Source of the DNA: Pseudomonas sp. H9
Lineage (GTDB): Bacteria; Pseudomonadota; Gammaproteobacteria; Pseudomonadales; Pseudomonadaceae
Direction of reading: 5' to 3'
Assembly: GCF_004353925.1 (NCBI RefSeq)
Contig: NZ_SMOK01000015.1
Span: forward strand, 1 to 64,000
DNA length: 64,000 nt
Part shown: in pieces, positions 9,039 to 17,189 of the stretch
Position numbering within the stretch: the first letter of the stretch is position 1
How the letters are laid out: every line of letters begins with the position of its first letter
Program-made: the position numbers and the translations under genes
The notes under the pieces: model-generated
What the model was told of the DNA's origin: nothing
Database searches by the model: none
The model's input: the letters and a program-made list of their open reading frames with translations, nothing else

Positions 9039-9908
9039 TCAGCGCTGCGCCTGGCCTTCGTGTACCTGCACACTGGCGGTCATGCCGGCACTGAGGGTTA
9101 CGCCGTCAGGCACCTGGTCCAGTTTGATCCGCACCGGGATGCGCTGGGCCAGGCGTACCCAGTTGAAGGTTGGCTCGACTTCGGCCAGCAACTGGCTGTC
9201 CGGGTTGGCATTGCGGTCTGTGATGCCACGGCTGATGCTCTCAACATGCCCCTGCATCGGTTCACCAGCACTCATCAGCCAGACCCTGACCGGGTCGCCG
9301 ACACGAATGCGAGGTAACTTGGTTTCTTCAAAGTAGGCTTGAACATAAAACGTCGAATCATCAATCAAGGCCATGACCGGCTGCCCGGCATTGACATAGT
9401 TGCCCTCGGCCAGGCGCAAATTGGTGATATGGCCGTCCCGCGGGGCTTTGACCTGGCTACGTGCCAGGTTGATGGCTGCTGCTTTGACGTCGGCCTGGGC
9501 CTGATGCAATTCGCCGCGGGCCACAGCAGCGTTGATCTGGGCGTTTTCACGCAGCTCGGCACTGATCGCCTGCGGACCAAGCGCAGCGCGCCGTGACGCC
9601 TCATGCTCGCGCAGGCGCAACTGCTGCTGGCGGGTTTCGGCCACGGCATTGGCTTTGTCCAAGGCCGCCTCGAAGCGGTCGCGATCAATCGACATGAGCA
9701 GCTCGCCCGCCTTGACCTGCTGGTTGTCATGCACCTTCAGTTCACGTACCCAACCTGATACATCAGGGGCAATGATCACCACATCGGCACGGATTTTCGC
9801 ATCGCGGGTCCAGGGGGTCAGCATGTAGTACTGCCACAGCTTCCAGCCTGCAAATACCGCCACTGCCGCCAGGCCCAGGGTTACTGCGATACGCAGTAAT
9901 GCTCGCAT
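9039..9908 (-). CDS. HlyD-type membrane fusion protein of an AaeAB-like efflux pump
   Basis: Periplasmic adaptor of 289 residues anchored by one N-terminal helix (LRIAVTLGLAAVAVFAGWKL). The motif YYMLTPWTRDAKIRADVV and the biotinyl-lipoyl-like half (APDVSGWVRELKVHDNQQV) are typical of AaeA/EmrA-like adaptors; a coiled hairpin and a second half (APRDGHITNLRLAEGNYV) follow. It is the last gene of a three-gene operon with the FUSC pump and AaeX-like protein. The start at 9908 has GGAGAG upstream; 18 further in-frame codons exist but overlap the AaeX end. In E. coli this pump exports aromatic carboxylic acids; the substrate here is unknown. Confidence 0.88.
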   Translation of the reverse strand: MRALLRIAVTLGLAAVAVFAGWKLWQYYMLTPWTRDAKIRADVVIIAPDVSGWVRELKVHDNQQVKAGELLMSIDRDRFEAALDKANAVAETRQQQLRLREHEASRRAALGPQAISAELRENAQINAAVARGELHQAQADVKAAAINLARSQVKAPRDGHITNLRLAEGNYVNAGQPVMALIDDSTFYVQAYFEETKLPRIRVGDPVRVWLMSAGEPMQGHVESISRGITDRNANPDSQLLAEVEPTFNWVRLAQRIPVRIKLDQVPDGVTLSAGMTASVQVHEGQAQR

Positions 9909-9919
9909 CAACACTCTCC

Positions 9920-10126
9920 TTACCGTGGCCCCAGCCCAAGTGTTACCAGGGTCAAGACACACATGAACAACGCACAGTCGAACAACGCCTCATGCCAGAT
10001 CCAACGCCCCACAGGCGTCAGACGCAACATCAAACGCACCACAGCGGTCAGAACCAAGGCCAGCGCCACATAGATCAAAAACGGGCTGAGCAGCACACCG
10101 CCCAGCGACCACTCACGCAAGCCCAT
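9920..10126 (-). CDS. DUF1656 (AaeX-like) small membrane protein
   Basis: A 68-residue protein with two predicted membrane helices. It begins MGLREWSLGGVLLSPFLIYV, the conserved DUF1656 opening that is almost always found between a FUSC pump and a HlyD adaptor. It overlaps the FUSC gene by 14 bases and is 11 bases before the adaptor gene, so the three are co-translated. Its role in the pump is not established; it is probably a small accessory subunit in the inner membrane. Confidence 0.88.
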   Translation of the reverse strand: MGLREWSLGGVLLSPFLIYVALALVLTAVVRLMLRLTPVGRWIWHEALFDCALFMCVLTLVTLGLGPR

Positions 10127-12101
10127 GGATTTCCTCCTGTCGACGGCACCATTTACCCCAACTGCGCTGCAACTGCAGCACCGCCCCTACCGCCAGACGC
10201 AGCGGGTCACTGGGTGGCTGGCGCTGCAGGGCGTCGATAAATGCCTCACTGGCCGCATCCAAGCGCTGCTCCCGGCCCGGCGCAGGGCCGCTCGACAGTA
10301 CGTCTTGCAACTGTCGCAAGTACTCGCGCTCGGCGTTGTCCAGCGGTGCCCGTGCTACCGCCAGGCAGTGGCGCAGGTGCAATAGTTCATCGCCTATATC
10401 CAACCCATGAACACCGTCATCCCAGCGCTCGCGCTCCTGCTCGGTCAATGCTGCATAGTGCCGCGCCAGTTGCAGCAAGCGGTCTGCCATTCGCCCACCG
10501 AACCAGGTATCGGCGCCGCGCAGCTCGCGCCGGGTTAAACGTACCAAGTCGTTCTGAGTCGCGGCGCGCAGGCGCCGACCGTGCCAGGCGGGGTTGCGCA
10601 GCACCAGTAGTTTGAACGCCAGTACTGCTGCGCCCACGCCGATCAGCATGGCCTGAGCACTGTTAAGAAAGGCCGCCACCTCAAAACTCATGGCATTGAG
10701 CGGTGCGACCAAGACGATGAAGTGCAAGCAGTAAGACGTCGCCGTAGCGCCGATCTGCGGATTGGCCATGCCCAATGCGCCAAAAAACAACGGCACTCCC
10801 ATCGCCATGCACAACATGGGAAAACCACTCCATTGTGGTAGCAGGATCTGCCCGACCACAAATGCCACCGGCATGGCCAGGAGAATCCCGCGCAAAAAAC
10901 TCATCCCGATCTGGGCGCCGTTCTCACGGCTGGCGAACAGGCTACAGACCACACATGTCAGCACCAGCCCGCCAGGTGCTGCATTCCAGGCGGTGGCCAG
11001 CCAGAAGCTTGCCATCGCCAAAAACGCCAGTGCACTGCGTGAACCGAACAGCAGAGCCAGCGGCAAATCGCGATGCACGGCAAGGCTTTCAGGGACATCT
11101 GCGGGCGCCTTGCCCTCCTCTACTGCGCGCAGTGCTTGAGTTGCTGCAATGGCGCTATCCAGCAGCAGGGTCAGGCGCGCCAGGCAGTAGTGCTCAGCCG
11201 AGCTGATACGTTCATCATGAGCTGCGTCCCACAGCCGTTGACGCAGGTTTTGTAGCCCTGACTGGTCGGGTGCTGCCAAGGCGTCATGCACGGTGTCCAG
11301 CCACGGCTGCAAATGCTGCGTCTGGGTTTCATCCAGTTGCTGCCATTGCCGTCGCACCGAACGGGCAATGCGTAGCAGAATCAGCAGTTTCTGGCTCAAA
11401 CCACGAATGGCCCCGGCACGTTCCCGGCCAAGACGCCCTTCGAACCAGGCATGTTCACGCTGTGCGTCGACCGCAACAATGCGCCCGAGAATCTCCAGCA
11501 GCCCTTTGCGCGCCTGTGCCTCTCCGGTCAGGGTGGCACTGGCTGCCTGCAGACCACTGACCCAGGCCTGTCGTGCCTGGCCGCTCAACTGCTGTTCGAC
11601 GCGCATCGGCCAGAGCAAGGCGCTGGTCAGGGTGGCACAGACAATGCCCAGGCTGATCTCGGTACAACGCGCCACCGCCTGGTCAAACACCGCCAGCGGG
11701 TGATTGACTGCGGGCAAGGCAATGATGGCGACGGTGTACCCCGCCAGCACAAACGAATAGGCCCAAGCGCTGCGCAGCATGGTCGAGCCCGCAGTGCACA
11801 AGGCCAGCCATAGCGCCAGGGCCAACAGAAACAACCAGGGTGTCTGCGCGAACAGGCCCATGAACACAACGGACATGACGGTGCCGACCAGGGTGCCGAG
11901 CAGTCGCGCCAGGCCTTTTTGCAGCACCATCCCGGACAGCGGCTGAGCCACGATAAAGGCGGTCATCAACGCCCAGGCCGGCTGTTCAAGGCCCCAACGC
12001 AGTGCCAGCCACAGCGCCAGGCCACCGCCAAGCAACGTCTTGATGGCAAATTGCACGGCGAGTTTGTTCGGCGCCAACAGGGCCTGCAAAGTGATGGGCA
12101 C
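10113..12101 (-). CDS. FUSC-family (AaeB-like) efflux transporter
   Basis: Inner-membrane transporter of 662 residues with two repeats, each a bundle of hydrophobic helices followed by a cytosolic helical region; the second membrane block starts near residue 355. This is the FUSC/AaeB arrangement of pumps for aromatic acids and related compounds. It is the first gene of the operon with the DUF1656 protein and the HlyD adaptor. The start codon is GTG at 12101 with AAGG nine bases before it. The upstream region contains REP sequence, and no regulator gene is adjacent, unlike AaeR in E. coli. Confidence 0.9.
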   Translation of the reverse strand: MPITLQALLAPNKLAVQFAIKTLLGGGLALWLALRWGLEQPAWALMTAFIVAQPLSGMVLQKGLARLLGTLVGTVMSVVFMGLFAQTPWLFLLALALWLALCTAGSTMLRSAWAYSFVLAGYTVAIIALPAVNHPLAVFDQAVARCTEISLGIVCATLTSALLWPMRVEQQLSGQARQAWVSGLQAASATLTGEAQARKGLLEILGRIVAVDAQREHAWFEGRLGRERAGAIRGLSQKLLILLRIARSVRRQWQQLDETQTQHLQPWLDTVHDALAAPDQSGLQNLRQRLWDAAHDERISSAEHYCLARLTLLLDSAIAATQALRAVEEGKAPADVPESLAVHRDLPLALLFGSRSALAFLAMASFWLATAWNAAPGGLVLTCVVCSLFASRENGAQIGMSFLRGILLAMPVAFVVGQILLPQWSGFPMLCMAMGVPLFFGALGMANPQIGATATSYCLHFIVLVAPLNAMSFEVAAFLNSAQAMLIGVGAAVLAFKLLVLRNPAWHGRRLRAATQNDLVRLTRRELRGADTWFGGRMADRLLQLARHYAALTEQERERWDDGVHGLDIGDELLHLRHCLAVARAPLDNAEREYLRQLQDVLSSGPAPGREQRLDAASEAFIDALQRQPPSDPLRLAVGAVLQLQRSWGKWCRRQEEIHGLA

Positions 12102-12218
12102 GGGTCGAACCTTGGCTGACAGTGTTGTAACGATAGACAGAATGGAGCTAAATCATTTGAGATGAATTATTAGCTAGCTAACTATCAAAAGTCCAGCGCG
12201 CGCTGTGAGCGAGCTTAC

Positions 12219-12294
12219 TGTGGGAGCGGGCTTGCCCCGCGATGTGATTAAACTGACAAACCGCAATCGCCGGGCAAACCCGCTCCTACCGCAG
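12219..12294. repeat. REP pair (inverted)
   Basis: CTGTGGGAGCGGGCTTGCC followed by CCCGCGAT on one side is matched in inverted orientation by a degenerate arm ending GGGCAAACCCGCTCCTACC. This is the pseudomonad 35-bp REP element in an inverted pair, between the FUSC operon and ccoM. Confidence 0.85.
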
Positions 12295-12316
12295 AGGTGA
12301 CCAAAAACAATCGCCC

Positions 12317-12343
12317 AAAAAAAATGGGCGACCGAAGTCGCCC
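12317..12343 (-). terminator. Rho-independent terminator of ccoM
   Basis: On the minus strand GGGCGAC-TTCG-GTCGCCC forms a seven-pair stem with a stable TTCG loop, followed after one base by eight T. It lies about 30 bases after the ccoM stop. Confidence 0.92.
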
Positions 12344-12375
12344 TAAATGCCTTGCGTGCTCGTGTACTGAAAGGA

Positions 12376-12492
12376 TCAGCGCTGGTTGCGCTTGTTCGAA
12401 TCCTTCCAGATGAAAATTCCGAATCCGACAAAGAACAGCAACATCAGGCCGACCGTAATCACTCCAGCGATTACCACATTATCGAAGAACAT
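12376..12492 (-). CDS. ccoM: Small cbb3 cytochrome oxidase subunit CcoM
   Basis: A 38-codon gene beginning MFFDNVVIAGVITVGLM, then one long hydrophobic helix and a charged end (IWKDSNKRNQR). In length, single helix, MF-DNVV opening and IWKD exit it matches CcoM, the small extra subunit described for the cbb3 oxidase of P. stutzeri. GGAGG lies exactly five bases before the ATG and a strong terminator follows the stop, so it is a free-standing gene away from the cco operon. Upstream there is an FNR/Anr-type box at -41.5 from a plausible start site, which fits low-oxygen expression. The identity rests on memory of a very short sequence. Confidence 0.82.
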   Translation of the reverse strand: MFFDNVVIAGVITVGLMLLFFVGFGIFIWKDSNKRNQR

Positions 12493-12529
12493 GTCGGCCT
12501 CCATTCGCCTGTACCTGTCTGATGGGCTC

Positions 12530-12571
12530 AAGGTATCGAATGGGCTGAGAGAAGAAATTGACCGAGGTCAA
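12530..12571 (-). promoter_or_regulatory. Anr/FNR-dependent promoter of ccoM
   Basis: Positions 12558-12571 read TTGACCGAGGTCAA, an inverted repeat close to the FNR/Anr consensus TTGAT-N4-ATCAA. On the minus strand a -10-like TACCTT (12535-12530) follows. If transcription starts near 12523, the box is centred at -41.5, the standard position for class II activation. Confidence 0.7.
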
Positions 12572-12608
12572 TAGCGCCCGGAACCGGGCGCGGGAGGCGG
12601 GTGCAGGC

Positions 12609-12622
12609 TTGACCTGCATCAA
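12609..12622. promoter_or_regulatory. Second Anr/FNR-type box
   Basis: TTGACCTGCATCAA matches the FNR/Anr consensus with one half-site perfect. It lies 51 bases upstream of the ccoM-proximal box and five bases after the stop of the next gene. It may add to oxygen control of ccoM. Confidence 0.5.
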
Positions 12623-12626
12623 GTTT

Positions 12627-12788
12627 TCAACGCTTCTTGGGTTTGCCCTTGGGCTTCTTCTTGACCTTGCCCAGGGGCATGGCCTGTTCAAATGCCTGGC
12701 GCACTTCGTTCAGGCGTTTTTCATTGAGGTCGTGGACGCGCCGGGCGCGCTCGGCGCCGAGGTCGATCAAGTTGTCATCTTGGCTCAT
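12627..12788 (-). CDS. Small basic-tailed hypothetical protein, 53 residues
   Basis: Begins MSQDDNLIDLGAERARRVHD, continues as one charged amphipathic helix and ends in a lysine-rich tail (VKKKPKGKPKKR). No signal peptide or known domain. It looks like a small nucleic-acid- or ribosome-associated protein, but this is only from charge. The start at 12788 is preferred because the sequence before it in the longer frame (27 codons) looks non-coding. It is upstream of ccoM on the same strand. Confidence 0.65.
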   Translation of the reverse strand: MSQDDNLIDLGAERARRVHDLNEKRLNEVRQAFEQAMPLGKVKKKPKGKPKKR

Positions 12789-12865
12789 GGTCTGGCTCAA
12801 AAAGCAGGCTGCGATCTGGCAATAATGAAGGCTGTTGCCGCTGCTGACCAGTGCGCGGGCTGCCT

Positions 12866-13195
12866 TCACACTTCGATGTCTACCAGCAAGCCCTGGCGCG
12901 GCGCTTCATCCATCAACGGTGAGACCGGTACCGTGTTGTCGGCGTTGACGTCGTCACCCGGCACAGGCTGATAGTGTGGCTCATCTCTGCCCGACCGGCC
13001 CCTGCCCTGCTGGCGCCGTTGTTCTTCACGCAGCAACAATGCCGACTGTTCCGGGTCGCGATGCTTAAGGTCAATAGCACCTTCACTGGAGGTGGGCTGC
13101 GCTGGCACCACGGGTTTGATGTCCGGGGTCGGCTTGACCGGGTCCAGTTGCGATGTCACGGGGGCAGCACTGAGCGGAATGATGGGCGGCAGCAT
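12866..13195 (-). CDS. Hypothetical proline-rich protein with a basic helix, 109 residues
   Basis: The first half is proline-rich and low complexity (MLPPIIPLSAAPVTSQ). The middle has a short Arg/Gln-rich helix (LLLREEQRRQQGRGRSGR), and the end reads GLLVDIEV. No membrane segment or known domain. AGGAG is seven bases before the ATG at 13195, which decides the start. It is probably a pseudomonad-specific cytosolic protein of unknown role. Confidence 0.7.
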   Translation of the reverse strand: MLPPIIPLSAAPVTSQLDPVKPTPDIKPVVPAQPTSSEGAIDLKHRDPEQSALLLREEQRRQQGRGRSGRDEPHYQPVPGDDVNADNTVPVSPLMDEAPRQGLLVDIEV

Positions 13196-13307
13196 AGGGG
13201 TCTCCTGTCGCCATTGTGTCGGCCAGCCGATCACGGCCTTGAGTCAATAATCGGCAATCAAGTGGTGCTCACACCACTCGTTGCGACCCAGTATAGCGCC
13301 AGCCCTG

Positions 13308-13994
13308 TCAGGGCTCGTCGCTGTCTTCCGGCATTGGCGCAATTTCATTCCAGGGCCGGGCGAGCACCTTGTTCCACACCTCGTCCAGATGCTTGCGCAA
13401 CACTGCCGGGGCCGCCTGCAGCGATGGGCTGTCTTCACGCTCACCACCATAGGGAGCTTCACCCGGTGGAGTGATCAACGACTGGCCGACGATGGCGTAG
13501 CTTTGCTCGCCTTCTCGCAGTTCGACACGCAAGTCGTGTGGGTCGATGCCTCCCCCGCAAAACGCATGGCTGGCCACGGTCAGTTCAGCAACACCGTCGT
13601 TGTTCAGATCAGTGGCACCGCTGACATCGGTGTAAAAGCCGACATCCAGGTCCAGCCCGGCGCAATCAGTTTCATTTTCGATCTTCCAGCGCACTTTAAA
13701 GGTGTCGGTTTCCTTGGGGCGCCCATACAGCGTGGCCGTCAGAACCACCTGGTCGAGATCTTCACCGGTTTCTTCGTCTTGCGCCTGGTCGTCACCGCGA
13801 CTGAGGATCAACAGGCCTTCGCCCTCGCGATCATGAAAGTGCACCGCCTGCACCGGGGATTCGATCCCCAGCGCACTCAGTTGCGCGGCCGGGAGCGGCG
13901 CCAGCACTTCAAATTTGGGAGCGTCGCAGGCCGCCACCAGTGAAACGCTTGCAAGGAGCAGAAAACGGGATAAACACAACGACTGTAGACGCAT
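13308..13994 (-). CDS. Putative lipoprotein with a DLNNDG (integrin-like) motif
   Basis: A 228-residue exported protein. The N-terminus [17 protein letters not shown] ends in a lipobox LVAAC, so the mature protein should be lipid-modified. The middle holds [13 protein letters not shown], a calcium-loop-like motif seen in FG-GAP/integrin-alpha-type repeats, within a domain that pseudomonad annotation often ties loosely to surface polysaccharides. Acidic stretches are frequent. The start at 13994 has GAGGG 8-12 bases upstream. Not in an operon: it diverges from rapA. Function unknown. Confidence 0.72.
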   Translation of the reverse strand: MRLQSLCLSRFLLLASVSLVAACDAPKFEVLAPLPAAQLSALGIESPVQAVHFHDREGEGLLILSRGDDQAQDEETGEDLDQVVLTATLYGRPKETDTFKVRWKIENETDCAGLDLDVGFYTDVSGATDLNNDGVAELTVASHAFCGGGIDPHDLRVELREGEQSYAIVGQSLITPPGEAPYGGEREDSPSLQAAPAVLRKHLDEVWNKVLARPWNEIAPMPEDSDEP

Positions 13995-14111
13995 AGACGT
14001 TCTGGCCCTCACTGGCAACAGCGGCTTTTATCGCTGAAATTGCTAGACTCTTTGGTCTGCAGAGTCCTATCCGTTAAGATAGTCGGCTTTTCAAGGCGGG
14101 AGTCAGGCAGT

Positions 14112-16958
14112 ATGGCGCAGCAGTATCAACCGGGGCAACGCTGGATCAGTGACAGCGAAGCCGAGCTAGGTCTGGGGACCGTTCTGGCACAGGACGGCCG
14201 CTTATTGACCGTGCTCTACCCGGCCACTGGCGACACTCGCCAGTATTCCCTGCGCAATGCGCCGCTGACCCGGGTGCGCTTCTCGCCGGGCGATCAGATC
14301 ACCCATTTCGAAGGCTGGAAACTGACCGTCCGCGAAGTTGAAGATGTCGACGGCCTGCTGGTTTATCACGGCCTCGACGGGCAGAACCAAGCCTGCACCC
14401 TGCCGGAAACCCAGCTGTCGAACTTCATTCAGTTCCGTCTGGCCAGCGACCGTCTGTTCGCCGGGCAGATCGACCCGCTGTCGTGGTTCTCGCTGCGCTA
14501 CAACACCCTGGAACACACCAGCCGCCAGCTGCAGTCCGCCTTGTGGGGCCTGGGCGGCACGCGCGCCCAGCCGATCGCCCACCAGTTGCACATCGCCCGT
14601 GAAGTCGCCGACCGTATTGCCCCACGGGTACTGCTGGCCGACGAAGTCGGCCTGGGCAAGACCATCGAGGCAGGCCTGGTGATTCACCGCCAGTTGCTGT
14701 CCGGCCGCGCCAGCCGTGTGTTGATCCTGGTTCCAGAAAACCTGCAGCACCAGTGGCTGGTAGAAATGCGCCGTCGCTTCAACCTGCAGGTGGCCCTGTT
14801 CGACGCCGAGCGCTTCATTGAAAGCGACGCCAGCAACCCGTTCGAAGATGCCCAACTGGCGCTGGTTGCGCTGGAATGGCTGACCGAAGACGAAAAAGCC
14901 CAAGACGCACTGTTCGCTGCCGGTTGGGACTTGATGGTGGTCGACGAGGCGCATCACCTGGTCTGGCATGAAGAGCAGGCCAGCCCTGAATATGCACTGG
15001 TCGAGCAACTGGCGCAGGTCATTCCCGGCGTGCTACTGCTCACCGCGACCCCAGAACAACTGGGCCAGGACAGCCACTTCGCACGTCTGCGCCTGCTGGA
15101 CCCGAACCGTTTCCACGACCTGGCCGCCTTCCGCACTGAGAGCGAGCACTACCGGCCAGTGGCCGAAGCCGTGCAGGAACTGCTGGACGAAGGCCGTCTG
15201 TCGGCCAAGGCACACGCCACCATCGAAGGTTTCCTCGGTGCCGAAGGCGAAGCGCTGTTGGCCGCGGTCAACGACGGCGACACACAGGCAAGCGCACGCC
15301 TGATTCGTGAACTGCTCGATCGCCACGGTACCGGCCGCGTGCTGTTCCGCAACACCCGTGCCGCGGTTCAGGGCTTCCCTGAGCGCAACCTGCACCCTTA
15401 CCCACTACCAAGCCCTGATCAGTATCTGGAGCTGCCGGTTGGTGAGCATGCCGAGCTGTACCCGGAGGTCGCATTCCAGTCCCAGAGCGACAGCGACGAA
15501 GAAGAACGCTGGTGGCGCTTCGATCCACGGGTTGACTGGCTGATCGATACCTTGAAGATGCTCAAGCGCGTCAAGGTGCTAGTGATTTGCGCCCACGCCG
15601 AAACCGCCATGGATCTGGAAGACGCCCTGCGTGTGCGCTCCGGTATCCCCGCCACGGTGTTCCATGAAGGCATGAGCATTCTCGAACGCGACCGTGCGGC
15701 GGCCTATTTTGCCGACGAAGAATTCGGCGCTCAGGTATTGATCTGCTCGGAAATCGGCAGTGAAGGACGCAACTTCCAGTTCGCCCACCACCTGGTGCTG
15801 TTCGACCTGCCATCCCACCCAGACCTGCTCGAACAGCGTATCGGGCGCCTGGACCGTATCGGCCAGAAGCACACCATCGAACTGCATGTACCGCACCTGC
15901 AGAACAGCCCGCAAGAGCGCCTGTTCCAGTGGTATGACCAGGCCTTGAATGCTTTCCTCGCCACTTGCCCGACCGGCAACGCCTTGCAGCATCAGTTCGG
16001 CCCGCGCCTGCTGCCGTTGCTCGAAAGTGGTGATGATGATGAGTGGCAAGCGCTGGTTGACGAAGCCCGCGCCGAGCGTGAGCGCCTTGAAACCGAACTG
16101 CACAGCGGCCGCGACCGCCTGCTGGAGCTGAACTCCGGTGGTGCAGGCGAAGGTCAAGCGTTGGTGGAAGCGATCCTTGAGCAAGACGATCAATTCACCC
16201 TGCCGATTTACATGGAAACCCTGTTCGATGCGTTTGGCATCGACAGCGAAGACCACTCGGAAAACGCACTGATCCTCAAGCCGAGCGAAAAAATGCTCGA
16301 CGCCAGCTTCCCGCTGGGCGACGACGAAGGTGTCACCATCACCTACGACCGCAACCAGGCGCTGTCTCGTGAAGACATGCAGTTCATCACCTGGGAGCAC
16401 CCGATGGTTCAGGGTGGCATGGACCTGGTGTTGTCCGGTTCGATGGGCAACACCGCAGTGGCCCTGCTCAAGAACAAGGCACTCAAGCCCGGCACCGTCC
16501 TGATCGAACTGTTGTATGTGAGTGAAGTGGTAGCGCCCCGTGCCCTGCAACTGGGTCGTTACCTGCCACCGGCCGCGTTGCGCTGCCTGCTCGACAGCAA
16601 CGGCAACGACCTGGCCTCGCGGGTGTCCTTCGAGACGCTCAACGACCAACTTGAGAGCGTGCCAAAGGCTAGTGCCAACAAGTTCATCCAGGCTCAGCGC
16701 GATGTGCTGACGCCACGGATCAACAGCGGTGAGGCCAAGGTCATGCCACGCCACGCCGAGCGTGTTGCTGAAGCACAGCGGCGCCTGGCAGCGGAAACCG
16801 ATGAAGAGCTGGCGCGCCTGACTGCCCTGCAAGCGGTCAACCCAAGCGTGCGTGACAGCGAGATCGAGGCGTTGCGCAAGCAACGTGAGCAAGGCCTGGC
16901 CATGCTGGAAAAAGCCGCACTGCGTCTGGAGGCGATCCGAGTACTGGTTGCTGGTTGA
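14112..16958 (+). CDS. rapA: RNA polymerase-associated ATPase RapA (HepA)
   Basis: SNF2-family ATPase that binds RNA polymerase and helps recycle it after transcription. The protein is 948 residues, the normal RapA length. Two N-terminal Tudor-like domains (about 1-110) precede the motor: Walker [14 protein letters not shown], Walker [11 protein letters not shown], and in the second RecA lobe [13 protein letters not shown] and [11 protein letters not shown]. The RapA C-terminal domains fill residues 500-948. The start at 14112 ([14 protein letters not shown]) matches the family N-terminus; the frame is open for 24 more codons. It is flanked by a divergent lipoprotein gene and a REP pair. Confidence 0.96.
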   Translation: MAQQYQPGQRWISDSEAELGLGTVLAQDGRLLTVLYPATGDTRQYSLRNAPLTRVRFSPGDQITHFEGWKLTVREVEDVDGLLVYHGLDGQNQACTLPETQLSNFIQFRLASDRLFAGQIDPLSWFSLRYNTLEHTSRQLQSALWGLGGTRAQPIAHQLHIAREVADRIAPRVLLADEVGLGKTIEAGLVIHRQLLSGRASRVLILVPENLQHQWLVEMRRRFNLQVALFDAERFIESDASNPFEDAQLALVALEWLTEDEKAQDALFAAGWDLMVVDEAHHLVWHEEQASPEYALVEQLAQVIPGVLLLTATPEQLGQDSHFARLRLLDPNRFHDLAAFRTESEHYRPVAEAVQELLDEGRLSAKAHATIEGFLGAEGEALLAAVNDGDTQASARLIRELLDRHGTGRVLFRNTRAAVQGFPERNLHPYPLPSPDQYLELPVGEHAELYPEVAFQSQSDSDEEERWWRFDPRVDWLIDTLKMLKRVKVLVICAHAETAMDLEDALRVRSGIPATVFHEGMSILERDRAAAYFADEEFGAQVLICSEIGSEGRNFQFAHHLVLFDLPSHPDLLEQRIGRLDRIGQKHTIELHVPHLQNSPQERLFQWYDQALNAFLATCPTGNALQHQFGPRLLPLLESGDDDEWQALVDEARAERERLETELHSGRDRLLELNSGGAGEGQALVEAILEQDDQFTLPIYMETLFDAFGIDSEDHSENALILKPSEKMLDASFPLGDDEGVTITYDRNQALSREDMQFITWEHPMVQGGMDLVLSGSMGNTAVALLKNKALKPGTVLIELLYVSEVVAPRALQLGRYLPPAALRCLLDSNGNDLASRVSFETLNDQLESVPKASANKFIQAQRDVLTPRINSGEAKVMPRHAERVAEAQRRLAAETDEELARLTALQAVNPSVRDSEIEALRKQREQGLAMLEKAALRLEAIRVLVAG

Positions 16959-16971
16959 AGCCACTGACCTT

Positions 16972-17035
16972 ATCGCGGGGCAAGCCCGCTCCCACAGGTT
17001 CTATTGAATCTGTGGGAGCGGGCTTGCCCCGCGAT
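16972..17035. repeat. REP pair, perfect inverted arms
   Basis: Two arms of 26 bases, beginning ATCGCGGGGCAAGCCCGCTC and perfectly complementary, are separated by 12 bases. The pair lies just after rapA and probably acts as a 3'-end hairpin. Confidence 0.93.
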
Positions 17036-17189
17036 GCTTTAGAACCCCTCGCTATTAAGCCAATGCCCAAATCGTAGCAATCAAAGTGCCATTAATCCGG
17101 ATGGGTTAATGCTCTGTTTCTATACTCCTGTCCAACAGTCTCCAGACGGTCTTTGGGGGACGAGTGAAAACTCGACAAAGAGGCAGGCT

